Source: an uncultured Bacteroides sp. (GTDB lineage: Bacteria; Bacteroidota; Bacteroidia; Bacteroidales; Bacteroidaceae). From it: DNA of 64,000 bases. Shown here one piece after another: positions 8,396 through 17,406 of this stretch. The position numbers were made by a program, and so were the translations under genes. The stretch spans positions 124,001-188,000 of the forward strand of contig CAAFUN010000006.1 in the NCBI GenBank assembly GCA_900766195.1, read 5' to 3'. Each line of letters starts with the position of its first letter. Position 1 is the stretch's first letter. Below the pieces are notes generated by a model. That model ran no database searches and had not been told where the DNA came from. It saw nothing but the letters and a program-made list of their open reading frames with translations.

Positions 8396-9937
8396 CTAAA
8401 TTCTATTCAATTCATCATAAGCCATCTGAACAATAGGTGGGGGATAATGATAAAGTTCCAAAATCTTTATAGCATTACTCTCCAAAGAGACACCTTTCTT
8501 CAACTGATAGTCAAAACTTAACTTATCCTCTTTTACCGATTCGCTGAAATAATACAGATCATACTCCGAATCCAACAATCGACACAGCTCGAGATCGTGA
8601 GTAGATACAAACACGATATTATTTTCTTTTGCCAAGGCAGAAAGCACCGCTTTTCCTATAGCTATACGCTCTTTGGTATTTGTGCCTCTAAACGGTTCAT
8701 CTAACAGAAAAAGACAGGGCAAACCGGAAACCGAATCAATCATATCTTTTATTTGTTCCACTTCACGTAAGAAATAACTCTTCCCTTCCGGCAAGTTATC
8801 AGCAACACGGATAGCAGATAATATTCTAATTCCAATGGATACGGCAAACTTCCTGCCAAAGCAAGTATGCAATACTTTGGCCGAAAGCAGACTGATTCCA
8901 ACTGTACGTATAAAGCTTGTCTTACCAGACATATTGGAACCCGTAATCAAAACCGATTTATCATGCACCACAATATCATTGGCTACTGCATTCTTTATCA
9001 ACGGATGATACAAGCCTGTACCACACAGTCGTGCGCCACTTGTAGGATTGGAAGGCAAACAATAATAAGGCAACTCTTCACGGAGAAGAGACACCGAACA
9101 CAATACATCCAAAAGCCCCCAATAGCAGAACACGTTTCTTATCTCTTTTCCTTTGCCGTTAAACAGTATCAATGCCTTATTCGTAAGATAAGCTTCGGTC
9201 AGGAAGAAGATGTTAAGTAACTCTGATATTAAATAAGCAAGAATCGCGGCGTCATTATCCAAACGAATACTCATATTAAAATACCGGAGTTGTTTTCTTA
9301 AAGTTTGCAGGCGGTCTAACGTATGGACAATCTCCTTGTCTACAGAGACAAAGGCCGGTTCCTTAACCAGCAAATCCATCTGCCGGAGCATACGCAGAAA
9401 CTGAGGTATGGAGAAATAGTGTTGATAGATATGCTTCTTGCTGCCATAGTGCAGAATGAGATTGACAATAAAGGCAACGGCAAAGCCTAGCAGCCAGCTC
9501 CATACATGAGTCAACAGGGCAATGCCAACAAAGAGAAACGGTAAAAAGCGACTAACATTCAGCAACAAGAGTTTGCGAGAAGAAGGTGTTGGCATCTTTT
9601 CCGAAAGTAAAGAAGCAATATTGTAAGCATCCTGATTTTTGAGCTCACTTAAAATTGCAATCAATTTGGCACGTAATGTACTGTCGCTACTCAACCTATC
9701 AATCAGCATTTCATGCTTTCCTACGTCAGAGACTTCTCCACAACGCAATAGCGAATAAAGATACTGACGTCCCACGCAAGAGGAAGTATAGTCCACTGCC
9801 AAAAAGAACTCGTTCAAATCCAAGTCCTCGCATTCATTATCAGACAGAGCCGAATGTTTTTCTCTCAGAATCGCATCATAATAAGAGGTAATACGTATTT
9901 CCATCGCAAACTTTAAAGCTACTAGTTCTATTCGCAT
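8396..9937 (-). CDS. Membrane-associated MutS-like ATPase (MutS domain V)
   Basis: A 513-aa protein with only the lever and ATPase parts of MutS. There is no mismatch-recognition domain. Two hydrophobic segments near 128-165 (FLPFLFVGIALLTH, WLLGFAVAFIVNLIL) suggest membrane anchoring. The ATPase has Walker A GSNMSGKTSFIRT near 334 and Walker B LFLLDEPFRGTNTKER near 412, followed by VFVSTHDLELC. Family knowledge: such MutS-related proteins are common in Bacteroidetes and uncharacterised; canonical mismatch repair is unlikely. The start at 9937 is taken; an ATG at 9904 (MEIRITSYYD) is an alternative. A 61-base gap separates it from the ETF gene upstream. Confidence 0.8.
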   Translation of the reverse strand: MRIELVALKFAMEIRITSYYDAILREKHSALSDNECEDLDLNEFFLAVDYTSSCVGRQYLYSLLRCGEVSDVGKHEMLIDRLSSDSTLRAKLIAILSELKNQDAYNIASLLSEKMPTPSSRKLLLLNVSRFLPFLFVGIALLTHVWSWLLGFAVAFIVNLILHYGSKKHIYQHYFSIPQFLRMLRQMDLLVKEPAFVSVDKEIVHTLDRLQTLRKQLRYFNMSIRLDNDAAILAYLISELLNIFFLTEAYLTNKALILFNGKGKEIRNVFCYWGLLDVLCSVSLLREELPYYCLPSNPTSGARLCGTGLYHPLIKNAVANDIVVHDKSVLITGSNMSGKTSFIRTVGISLLSAKVLHTCFGRKFAVSIGIRILSAIRVADNLPEGKSYFLREVEQIKDMIDSVSGLPCLFLLDEPFRGTNTKERIAIGKAVLSALAKENNIVFVSTHDLELCRLLDSEYDLYYFSESVKEDKLSFDYQLKKGVSLESNAIKILELYHYPPPIVQMAYDELNRI

Positions 9938-9998
9938 TTACAAAGGTCGCCTCTCTTTACGAAAGGCGACCTCACTAATTTACACTATGCAATCAACC

Positions 9999-11948
9999 TT
10001 ATTTGGCTGCTGCTTTAGTTTCAATGCCGAAAGTGAATCCATGCTTCACACGTTCGATAAGTTCGGGAACCACATCTTCATATTCGCCTACTATACCAAA
10101 ATCGGCATGATGGAAAATTGAAGCCTTTGGATTATGATCTATCGCCACAATCTTACCGGACTCTTTAATACCGGCAATGTGCTGAATCGCACCGGAAATA
10201 CCAATAGCAATATATACCTTAGGGCGTACCGTCTTACCGGTCTGCCCAATCTGGCGGGCATACTCGGACAAACCTTCATCTACTACCACACGGCTGCATG
10301 CCCACTCGGCTTTTACACCTTGTTCTTTCAAAGCTTCCGCCAATTTCTTTACCAGTTCCAAATTATCGGATGTAGCACCACGACCGCCTGACACAATTAC
10401 ATCTGCTGTAAACAAAGCCTGCATGCCACCATCACCACGAACCGTCTTCAATATCTCCACAGAGAAATCTTTCTCGTTCAATTCAGGAGTGAAAGTAGAC
10501 AAAACACCTTTACGACCTGCCTCAGCAGCGGGAACCTCAAACGTACCGGCACGAGCTGTAGAAATCTGCGGACAAACAAAACCGAGGATAGTAGCCAATT
10601 TGCTGTCACCGTAAGTAGGACGGCGAGAGAACAGAATGGGTTTTACAATCACCTTTTCTTTCTTGTTCACATACTCACCAATCTCCAATCCGGTACAGTC
10701 GGCCGTTACACCACTACCGGTTTTCACGGCAATACGTGGTGCCAGTTCTCGTCCTGCTGTAGTTGCAGCAAAGAGTGCGATTTCCTGATGTCTTGCTTTC
10801 AATATCTGTGCAATAATATCAGAGAATGGCAACACGAGGTATTCTTCCAGCCTGTCATCTTCCACCAAAATGACTTCATCTGCACCATGTTCAAAAAGAG
10901 TATCAGCCAAATGGGCTACCTTTTTACCAATGAGAATGGTAGAGATTTTGGTATCACCGCCCAACTGATCGGCCAAATGACGTGCCGGAGTAAGAATTTC
11001 TAAAGAAGGACGAGCCACTTCTCCATTTGTTATCTCGGCCCAGGTAATCACTCCCTTAGCACCGTTACGCATATCTCTTATAGGAAAATCAGTAGGTGCA
11101 GCAGCCTCTTTTTCTTTCTTCTCCGTCTTTGTCAGCACATTTCCACCTGTTTTAAAATTGGAAATGAAATGATCTAACACTTCACTTTCATTCTGACCTT
11201 CGGTCATCATTACCGGTGGACGATCGCTGACGATATTAGCTACACCAGCTACAATAGTAGGCGAACCGCTAAGTCCGATCTTCTCTGTTCCCAGTCCGAT
11301 ATCATCTATACTGAATATCGTAATTTTACTGTTACGCGCTTTTACAGTTCCATACAACGTAGGCTTACGTGGAGGTATGCCCGTCGGAGTTAGCGAGATG
11401 AGACACGGTATAGGCAACTGAAGTTCCTGATAACCACCTTCGATGATACGCTTAACCACTACATTACCCTTACCGTCTGGCGTTGCCCGTTCAATAAAAG
11501 TAGCTTGAGGTATGCCTAAATTCTCGGCTACCTGTGAAGGGACATGAGCTGTATCGCCGTCGCTAGTCTGACGACCGGCAAAAATGATAAACGGTTCTTT
11601 AGAGTCTTTTGTAAATCCCAAATGTTTCAACATGGTTGAGATGGCAAGTCCTGTAGCAAAAGTATCACTACCTCCAAGCTTTCTGTCGGACAGTAGATAA
11701 GCCTCATCATACCCCATTGCAATAGCTTTCTTCAAAGAAGGCTCAAAGGAAGGCGGTCCCATGGAAACCACGATCATCTTTGCATCGGGATATTGTTTCT
11801 TCAACTGTAGTCCGGCTTCAATTCCGAACTGGCAATCGATGTTTATAATAGATTTAGCCTTAGTTCTATCCATCAAACCGTCTTCTCCCATCCGCATTTC
11901 GGAAGGCAGGGGGACTTGTTTTATTAAACTAATGATTGTTAGTGCCAT
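9999..11948 (-). CDS. Fused electron transfer flavoprotein, beta-alpha
   Basis: A 649-aa single chain joining both ETF subunits. Residues 1-268 are ETF-beta: MALTIISLIKQVPLP at the start, FAGRQTSDGDT, and the beta signature IIEGGYQELQLPIPCL. Residues about 269-297 are a charged linker, and 298-649 are ETF-alpha with the FAD-binding region VYIAIGISGAIQHIAGIK and IVAIDHNPKASIF. ETF normally consists of two polypeptides that take electrons from acyl-CoA dehydrogenases or similar flavoenzymes and pass them to ETF:quinone oxidoreductase. The quinone oxidoreductase is the gene directly upstream (20-base gap). No dehydrogenase lies beside it, so the electron donor is unclear. Confidence 0.88.
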   Translation of the reverse strand: MALTIISLIKQVPLPSEMRMGEDGLMDRTKAKSIINIDCQFGIEAGLQLKKQYPDAKMIVVSMGPPSFEPSLKKAIAMGYDEAYLLSDRKLGGSDTFATGLAISTMLKHLGFTKDSKEPFIIFAGRQTSDGDTAHVPSQVAENLGIPQATFIERATPDGKGNVVVKRIIEGGYQELQLPIPCLISLTPTGIPPRKPTLYGTVKARNSKITIFSIDDIGLGTEKIGLSGSPTIVAGVANIVSDRPPVMMTEGQNESEVLDHFISNFKTGGNVLTKTEKKEKEAAAPTDFPIRDMRNGAKGVITWAEITNGEVARPSLEILTPARHLADQLGGDTKISTILIGKKVAHLADTLFEHGADEVILVEDDRLEEYLVLPFSDIIAQILKARHQEIALFAATTAGRELAPRIAVKTGSGVTADCTGLEIGEYVNKKEKVIVKPILFSRRPTYGDSKLATILGFVCPQISTARAGTFEVPAAEAGRKGVLSTFTPELNEKDFSVEILKTVRGDGGMQALFTADVIVSGGRGATSDNLELVKKLAEALKEQGVKAEWACSRVVVDEGLSEYARQIGQTGKTVRPKVYIAIGISGAIQHIAGIKESGKIVAIDHNPKASIFHHADFGIVGEYEDVVPELIERVKHGFTFGIETKAAAK

Positions 11949-11968
11949 ATTTATTGATCATTTGTAGA

Positions 11969-13630
11969 TTACATATTTTTATATTCCGGTCCATTGCCAC
12001 CATAAGGAAGCATCCACGTGATACCATCAGCAGGTTCCTTTATATCACAAGTTTTGCAATGGAGGCAGTTCTCGGCGTGAATACGAAGTTCTTTGTTTCC
12101 GTTCCTGTCTGTATGCAGCTCATAAACTTCTGCAGAACAATAATATTGACAAGGTGCTCCGTATTGTTCTATATTGATACTCTTATACGTTGCCGGATTA
12201 TTGATGCGCAAATGCGGTATCTGTTCTTCATCATGAGCTACACCCGAATAATACACATCGGTTGCTTTATCAAAAGTCAGTGACTTATCCATTTCCAGTT
12301 TACCCTTAAATCGTTCTTTAAACGGCTTTCCAGAGAACTCTTTTAGTTTTTGAGTCTCTTCGCTATCAAGATGCGTTTTCAGTTTACCAAGGAAACCGGC
12401 ACCACCAGTAATAAGTTGGGTACCGAATTGTATACCACCGGGTATAATACCATCAGCCATTGCCTGACGGAAGTTGCGCACAGGATACAATTCTTTATAT
12501 ATCTCGCTTTTGTTCACTCTATCTTCATACTGCTTGAGCACATTTGACGAGAAATCATCCTTTTCTATAGCAACAGCAGCGGTTTCAGCAGCCAGTATAC
12601 CCGAATACATGGCAAGATGAATACCTTTCAATGCCGGCATAGCAAGAAAACCTGCACTATCGCCCACAATCATGGCATGATCTACATAAAGCTTTGGAAG
12701 AGAATAGTAACCTCCTTCGGGAAGTGTTTTAGCACCATATTCCAATAATGAACCACCTTTTAATATTTTAGCCACAGCGGGATGTGTCTTCCATATTTGG
12801 AAAGCATCATGGGTATCAAAAGTAGGATCCTTATAGTCTAGTCCCACTACCAATCCCACGGCAACTCTATTTCCGGTCAGACCATAAATAAATCCACCAC
12901 CAAACTCTTTCAGTGTAAGTGGATAGCCCATCGTATGATAAACTTCACCCGGTTGGATATTACCTTCAGGTACACTCCAAAGCTCTTTACAGCCTAATGA
13001 ATAAACCTGTTCGTTTTTACCTTTCTGTAAATCAAACTTCTTTATTAGCTGCTTGGTCAACGTGCCACGAGTACCCTCAGCAAGTATGGTCAATTTAGCT
13101 TCGATACTGGTACCTTCTTGAAAATTCTCAAGCGGATTGCCATGGTGATCTACTCCGGTATCTATGGTTTTTGCTCCTATCAGTTTTCCTTCATTATTAT
13201 ATAAGAGTTCATTTACCGCAAATCCGGGATAAACTTCCACTCCCTTCTCTTCGGCTACGGTTGCCAGAAAGCGACAGATATTCCCCAAAGAAGCAGCATA
13301 ATTACCAATATTGCTCATATAAGGCGGATGTATAGGAGATTTTATTGAACCGTTCTCTATCAAGAACAAAGTGGAATCCTTAACAACTTTTGCATCAAAC
13401 GGAATCTTGTCAAATTCCACATCCGGTAATAGTTCTGTAAAAACTTTCGGGTTGATAATAGCTCCCGACAAAATATGGCTTCCGATAGAGCTTCCTTTAT
13501 CGATAAGCATAATCCGGCAAGACTGATTCTTCACTTTCATCAAGTCGGCCAACCGAATAGCCGTAGAAAGCCCGGATGGACCACCGCCTATAATAAGGAC
13601 GTCGGTCGAAATCCTATTTTTCTCTTTCAT
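11969..13630 (-). CDS. Electron transfer flavoprotein:quinone oxidoreductase (FixC-like)
   Basis: A 553-aa flavo-iron-sulfur protein. The N-terminus has the FAD Rossmann motif DVLIIGGGPSGLSTAIRLAD, and a second FAD-site motif MIVGDSAGFLAMPALKGIH lies mid-protein. The C-terminus carries the ETF-QO 4Fe-4S ligands (Cys in CQYYCSAEVYE and in ENCLHCKTCDI). It passes electrons from ETF to the quinone pool at the inner membrane, in Bacteroides presumably menaquinone feeding fumarate respiration (inference). The ATG at 13630 is preceded by a 520-base spacer, so this is the first gene of an etf operon with the fused ETF. Confidence 0.9.
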   Translation of the reverse strand: MKEKNRISTDVLIIGGGPSGLSTAIRLADLMKVKNQSCRIMLIDKGSSIGSHILSGAIINPKVFTELLPDVEFDKIPFDAKVVKDSTLFLIENGSIKSPIHPPYMSNIGNYAASLGNICRFLATVAEEKGVEVYPGFAVNELLYNNEGKLIGAKTIDTGVDHHGNPLENFQEGTSIEAKLTILAEGTRGTLTKQLIKKFDLQKGKNEQVYSLGCKELWSVPEGNIQPGEVYHTMGYPLTLKEFGGGFIYGLTGNRVAVGLVVGLDYKDPTFDTHDAFQIWKTHPAVAKILKGGSLLEYGAKTLPEGGYYSLPKLYVDHAMIVGDSAGFLAMPALKGIHLAMYSGILAAETAAVAIEKDDFSSNVLKQYEDRVNKSEIYKELYPVRNFRQAMADGIIPGGIQFGTQLITGGAGFLGKLKTHLDSEETQKLKEFSGKPFKERFKGKLEMDKSLTFDKATDVYYSGVAHDEEQIPHLRINNPATYKSINIEQYGAPCQYYCSAEVYELHTDRNGNKELRIHAENCLHCKTCDIKEPADGITWMLPYGGNGPEYKNM

Positions 13631-14089
13631 AATTTATATATAGTTTACAAAAAATTAGTTCATTATTGTCATAATACGCTATAATCTTAATTATACCTCT
13701 CATGATATTTGAGAAATACACTCTGGATGGGGTAAAATCGAAGCATAGAGAAGTGCAAACAGCACTATATACTCCGTGAGGCTGTATCCATAATATTATT
13801 AGGAATTAATGATATAAACATCATTAATTCCCGAGCTGTTTTATAAAGTAAAGACTTTAAAGCTACACAAAGTCCTAAACGAAATTACCCACAAAGTATT
13901 ATCCTGTCCTTTTCCTTACTAATACTTCTCGGTTATTTGAATCGGATGCAATATTACGAAAAAAATTGTAACTCACAAGAATCTTTAAAGATAAAACACA
14001 CGATTTACAAATAAGTCCATCAAAAAAGATATGAAGAAAAATATTTTAGCTACAATAGCTTCGTTTGCGTACACGGAATAAAATATAAT
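13631..14089. other. Spacer upstream of the etf operon, with a hairpin
   Basis: About 460 bases with no credible gene. The clearest structure is a perfect 12-bp inverted repeat, GGAATTAATGAT at 13802-13813 and its complement at 13820-13831 with a 6-base loop. It lies about 170 bases upstream of the ETF-QO start and could be a regulator operator or an RNA hairpin. Nothing else stands out. Confidence 0.4.
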
Positions 14090-14130
14090 AAAACGGCACT
14101 GCACTTACCACTGAAGCACAATACCGTTTT
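14090..14130 (-). terminator. Probable terminator after glmM
   Basis: On the minus strand, 25 bases after the glmM stop, AAAACGGTATTGTGC pairs with GTGCAGTGCCGTTTT around an 11-base loop. The 15-bp stem has several G-U pairs and the descending arm ends in T residues. Position and shape fit an intrinsic terminator. Confidence 0.65.
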
Positions 14131-14154
14131 AAACGAACATTCTTTTATACAAAG

Positions 14155-15543
14155 TTACTTCGCTAGTTCAGCAATAACATTCATAATTTGCTGTCCTATT
14201 TCTTCAGCGGCTTCAGGGGTTGAAGCTTCGCTATATACACGGATAATAGGTTCGGTATTACTCTTGCGCAAATGTACCCATTTATCTGCAAAATCAATCT
14301 TCACCCCATCTATATCGTTGATCTCTTCGTTTTTATACAATTCTTTCACCTTAGCAAGAATGGCATCCACATCTGTTTCAGGGGTCAAATCAACCCTATT
14401 CTTTGCCATGAAATAAGAAGGATAAGTAGCACGCAATTCACTAACTTTCTTGCCTTCATGAGCCAGATGACTCAAGAAGAGTGCAATACCCACCAATGCA
14501 TCGCGACCATAATGGCTTGCCGGATATATCACCCCTCCATTACCTTCTCCGCCTATAACGGCGTTGACTTCTTTCATTTTAGTAGTGACATTCACTTCGC
14601 CTACTGCAGAAGCGTAATAATGTTGTCCGTATTTGCGAGTAACATCGCGTAAAGCACGCGTAGAACTTAAGTTGGATACAGTATTTCCCGGAGTATGTCT
14701 CAATATATAGTCTGCTATCGTTACCAAGGTGTATTCTTCACCATACATTTTTCCATTCTCACAAATCATAGCCAATCTATCCACATCAGGATCCACAACA
14801 AAGGCTACATCTGCTTTACCACCTTTCATCAAGTTCATAATGTCTCCCAAGTTTTTTTCAAGTGGCTCAGGATTATGTTGAAAGTCACCGGTAGGTTCGC
14901 AATAGAGCTTTTCAACATGCTTCACGCCAAGGCGCTCCAACAATTGAGGAAGAATGATGCCTCCAACAGAGTTGACACAATCAATAGCAACATGAAAATC
15001 GGCCTTACGTATTGCCTCCACATCAACCAAATCAAGTGCCAATACACTATCAATATGTTTTGCGTTATAAGTTAGATCCTTACGATAACTTCCCAAATGA
15101 TCAACATCAGCAAAGTCAAATTCTTCGGCTTCAGCAATGCGAAGTACTTCGTTACCTTCTTCTTTGTTTAAGAATTCTCCGCGTTCATTAAGCAACTTCA
15201 AAGCATTCCATTGTTTGGGATTATGAGAAGCCGTCAAAATGAGACCCCCACTTGCACCTTCCATTGTAACTGCTAACTCAGTAGTAGGAGTTGTTACCAA
15301 GTCGATATCAACTACATCCCAGCCCATGCCCATAAGCGTGCCCACTACCACATTCTTCACCATTTCACCTGAAATGCGTGCATCGCGACCCACAACAATT
15401 TTATTGCTTTTTACGGTGCATGTCTTACGAATAAGAGTAGCGTATGCAGAAGTAAACTTTACAATATCAAGAGGATTCAATCCTTCTCCTACCTCTCCAC
15501 CTATAGTACCTCGGATGCCAGAAATAGATTTAATTAATGCCAT
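14155..15543 (-). CDS. glmM: Phosphoglucosamine mutase
   Basis: A 462-aa member of the alpha-D-phosphohexomutase family. The phosphoserine loop LILTASHNPKQWNALK lies near residue 100, the metal-binding loop DPDVDRLAMI near 252, and the sugar loop GEGNGGVIYP near 335. The C-terminal phosphate loop is RKSNTEPIIRVYSEA. The start MALIKSISGIRGT is typical. It interconverts glucosamine-6-P and glucosamine-1-P for UDP-GlcNAc. Bacteroidetes often have several hexomutases, so phosphomannomutase activity cannot be excluded by sequence alone. It is the last gene of a minus-strand run and is followed by a hairpin terminator. Confidence 0.82.
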   Translation of the reverse strand: MALIKSISGIRGTIGGEVGEGLNPLDIVKFTSAYATLIRKTCTVKSNKIVVGRDARISGEMVKNVVVGTLMGMGWDVVDIDLVTTPTTELAVTMEGASGGLILTASHNPKQWNALKLLNERGEFLNKEEGNEVLRIAEAEEFDFADVDHLGSYRKDLTYNAKHIDSVLALDLVDVEAIRKADFHVAIDCVNSVGGIILPQLLERLGVKHVEKLYCEPTGDFQHNPEPLEKNLGDIMNLMKGGKADVAFVVDPDVDRLAMICENGKMYGEEYTLVTIADYILRHTPGNTVSNLSSTRALRDVTRKYGQHYYASAVGEVNVTTKMKEVNAVIGGEGNGGVIYPASHYGRDALVGIALFLSHLAHEGKKVSELRATYPSYFMAKNRVDLTPETDVDAILAKVKELYKNEEINDIDGVKIDFADKWVHLRKSNTEPIIRVYSEASTPEAAEEIGQQIMNVIAELAK

Positions 15544-15578
15544 ATCAAAATATAGATTTAAAAATTACAAATTTCAGA

Positions 15579-16175
15579 CTATTTATAAATCTGATACTTA
15601 CGGATATCATAGAAATAAGGATATACCGACTGCATAGCCTTAGAATGTCCCATTTTGGAAGGAACAATCAATTTTACATGAGCCATACTATATACATATG
15701 CTAATGGGACCAACCAACCGGCAGGTACAGCGGAACTATAAGCTGCCTGCATATAGCCTTGCGTAAAAATCCCCGCAACTGATGTCCCAGTTGTTGTGTA
15801 TTTAAATTCATCGACTATACTCGGAGAATTAATATTGGACAGCGTTGTATCTTTATCCATAATGCTATATTCCATAAAGCGCACCAATATCAAGTCATTT
15901 TTCTTCACCGTATCTCCGGGTATACCTTTATCTATAATCTGCATATACACATCGTTTGCAAGATGTACATACTCGTTCTTCTCAACGTTGGTAGTGGAGT
16001 CTTGAGCGTAAAAATCCGATTGGGATATCACCTTTATGCCATTGCTCTTGATATATTCATTGATGGCTTTTTTCTCATCCGCCAGCATGTCTGCATAAGA
16101 CTTCGTTTTATCACAAGATTGGAAAATAGCACTAATAAGTATTAAAGATAAAAAGAACGATGTAAGTTTCTTCAT
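15579..16175 (-). CDS. DUF4827 lipoprotein
   Basis: A 198-aa predicted lipoprotein. A signal segment (SFFLSLILISAIF) ends in QSC, Cys21. The remainder matches the DUF4827 pattern seen in Bacteroides, a possible FKBP-like fold: NEYIKSNGIKVISQSDF, a VKKNDLILVRFMEYS strand pair and VPSKMGHSKAMQSVYPYFYDI at the C-terminus. No catalytic residues are evident and the function is unknown. It sits 35 bases upstream of glmM on the same strand. In many Bacteroides these genes neighbour nrnA (recalled context, not checked). Confidence 0.75.
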   Translation of the reverse strand: MKKLTSFFLSLILISAIFQSCDKTKSYADMLADEKKAINEYIKSNGIKVISQSDFYAQDSTTNVEKNEYVHLANDVYMQIIDKGIPGDTVKKNDLILVRFMEYSIMDKDTTLSNINSPSIVDEFKYTTTGTSVAGIFTQGYMQAAYSSAVPAGWLVPLAYVYSMAHVKLIVPSKMGHSKAMQSVYPYFYDIRKYQIYK

Positions 16176-16275
16176 TTCTGTTATTCAGTAAGTTTATACA
16201 AATGTATCGTATTTCATTGAAAGTAAAAAAACAAGTATATAAAGTTCGTAACTTTTAACCTTTTAAGCAAGGTTT

Positions 16276-17313
16276 TCACCCTTTTGCATCCAACAAAGGA
16301 GCAAATTTTTCCAATGCCTGTTCAAAGACTTTTTTCGCTTCTTCTATTGTACCATAAAATTCACCACCCGAAGCATTTAAGTGCCCTCCTCCATTAAAAA
16401 ATTCTGCAGCTAGCTGGTTGCACGGGAAAGTGCCTACCGAACGCAGTGAGATTTTAATAATAGGTTTTTCCGTATCTTCACGAAGAAAGCAGGACAGAAC
16501 CACTCCTTTTATACTCAAAGGTATATTCACAAATCCTTCACTATCACCGCGGATATAGCTAAATCTTCCTTGTTCATTCTTTGTCAAGGAGATAAGTGCT
16601 GCGTGGTGTTCCGGGTAAACACGCATTTGTGACAAAATATAACCCATCAACCGCAAGCGACTTTCGGAGTAAGTATTATATACCTTGCGATAAATATCAT
16701 CTTTATCAATTCCTTTAGATAGCAATTCACTAATAATGAAATAGATTTCGCGATCGTTGGAATTATAAGTAAAACTTCCTGTATCGGTCATCATCCCGGT
16801 ATAAATACATTCGGCAGCCTCTTTCGTTATTTCACTGAAATAGCCCATACGGCATATCAGTCGGAATATAAGCTCTGAGGTCGATGAAACCTTAGGATAA
16901 GACATGGTTATATCACAAAAATCGTCAGGATATAAGTGATGATCAATCAGAATCTTCTTTCCTTTTGCCGTTATAATTGCATCAGACATAGCATCAATTC
17001 GTTTGGGAGCATTAAAATCGAGACAGCAGATTATCTCTGCTTCAGCAATCAGTTTATTTGCAAATTCTTTATAACGGTCGTACAACAAGATGTCTTTACT
17101 GCCAGGCATCCATTTTAAGAAATCAGGGAAAGCATTAGGAACAATCACATTAGCCGTCTTCCCTTGTGAATCAAGGAAATGCCATAATCCAAGAGATGAA
17201 CCAATAGCATCCCCATCTGGCGACACATGAGCCACAATAACAATCTTATCGGCATGTTCCAGCCACTTGGCAAAACGATCTATCTTTGATTGGTCTATTA
17301 CTTTAGTCAACAT
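16276..17313 (-). CDS. DHH/DHHA1 phosphoesterase, NrnA-like
   Basis: A 345-aa enzyme of the DHH superfamily. It shows VAHVSPDGDAIGSSLGL (first metal motif, about residue 30), CLDFNAPKRID, the name-giving LIDHHLYPD near 123, a MTDTGSFTYN motif near 170 and the DHHA1 motif FFNGGGHLNASGG near 315. Family members degrade short oligoribonucleotides or pAp (NrnA), or linear dinucleotides (GdpP-type, which would have membrane and PAS domains, absent here). NrnA-like is therefore the best call. It is separated by 100 bases from the DUF4827 gene downstream. Confidence 0.85.
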   Translation of the reverse strand: MLTKVIDQSKIDRFAKWLEHADKIVIVAHVSPDGDAIGSSLGLWHFLDSQGKTANVIVPNAFPDFLKWMPGSKDILLYDRYKEFANKLIAEAEIICCLDFNAPKRIDAMSDAIITAKGKKILIDHHLYPDDFCDITMSYPKVSSTSELIFRLICRMGYFSEITKEAAECIYTGMMTDTGSFTYNSNDREIYFIISELLSKGIDKDDIYRKVYNTYSESRLRLMGYILSQMRVYPEHHAALISLTKNEQGRFSYIRGDSEGFVNIPLSIKGVVLSCFLREDTEKPIIKISLRSVGTFPCNQLAAEFFNGGGHLNASGGEFYGTIEEAKKVFEQALEKFAPLLDAKG

Positions 17314-17406
17314 ATTATTTAATACAACTAGATTTGAAGGAGCAAAAATACAAAAAGTTTAGTTTAGCTTTCTATATTGTGAAGAAGAAATAATGCTATT
17401 TTTCTT

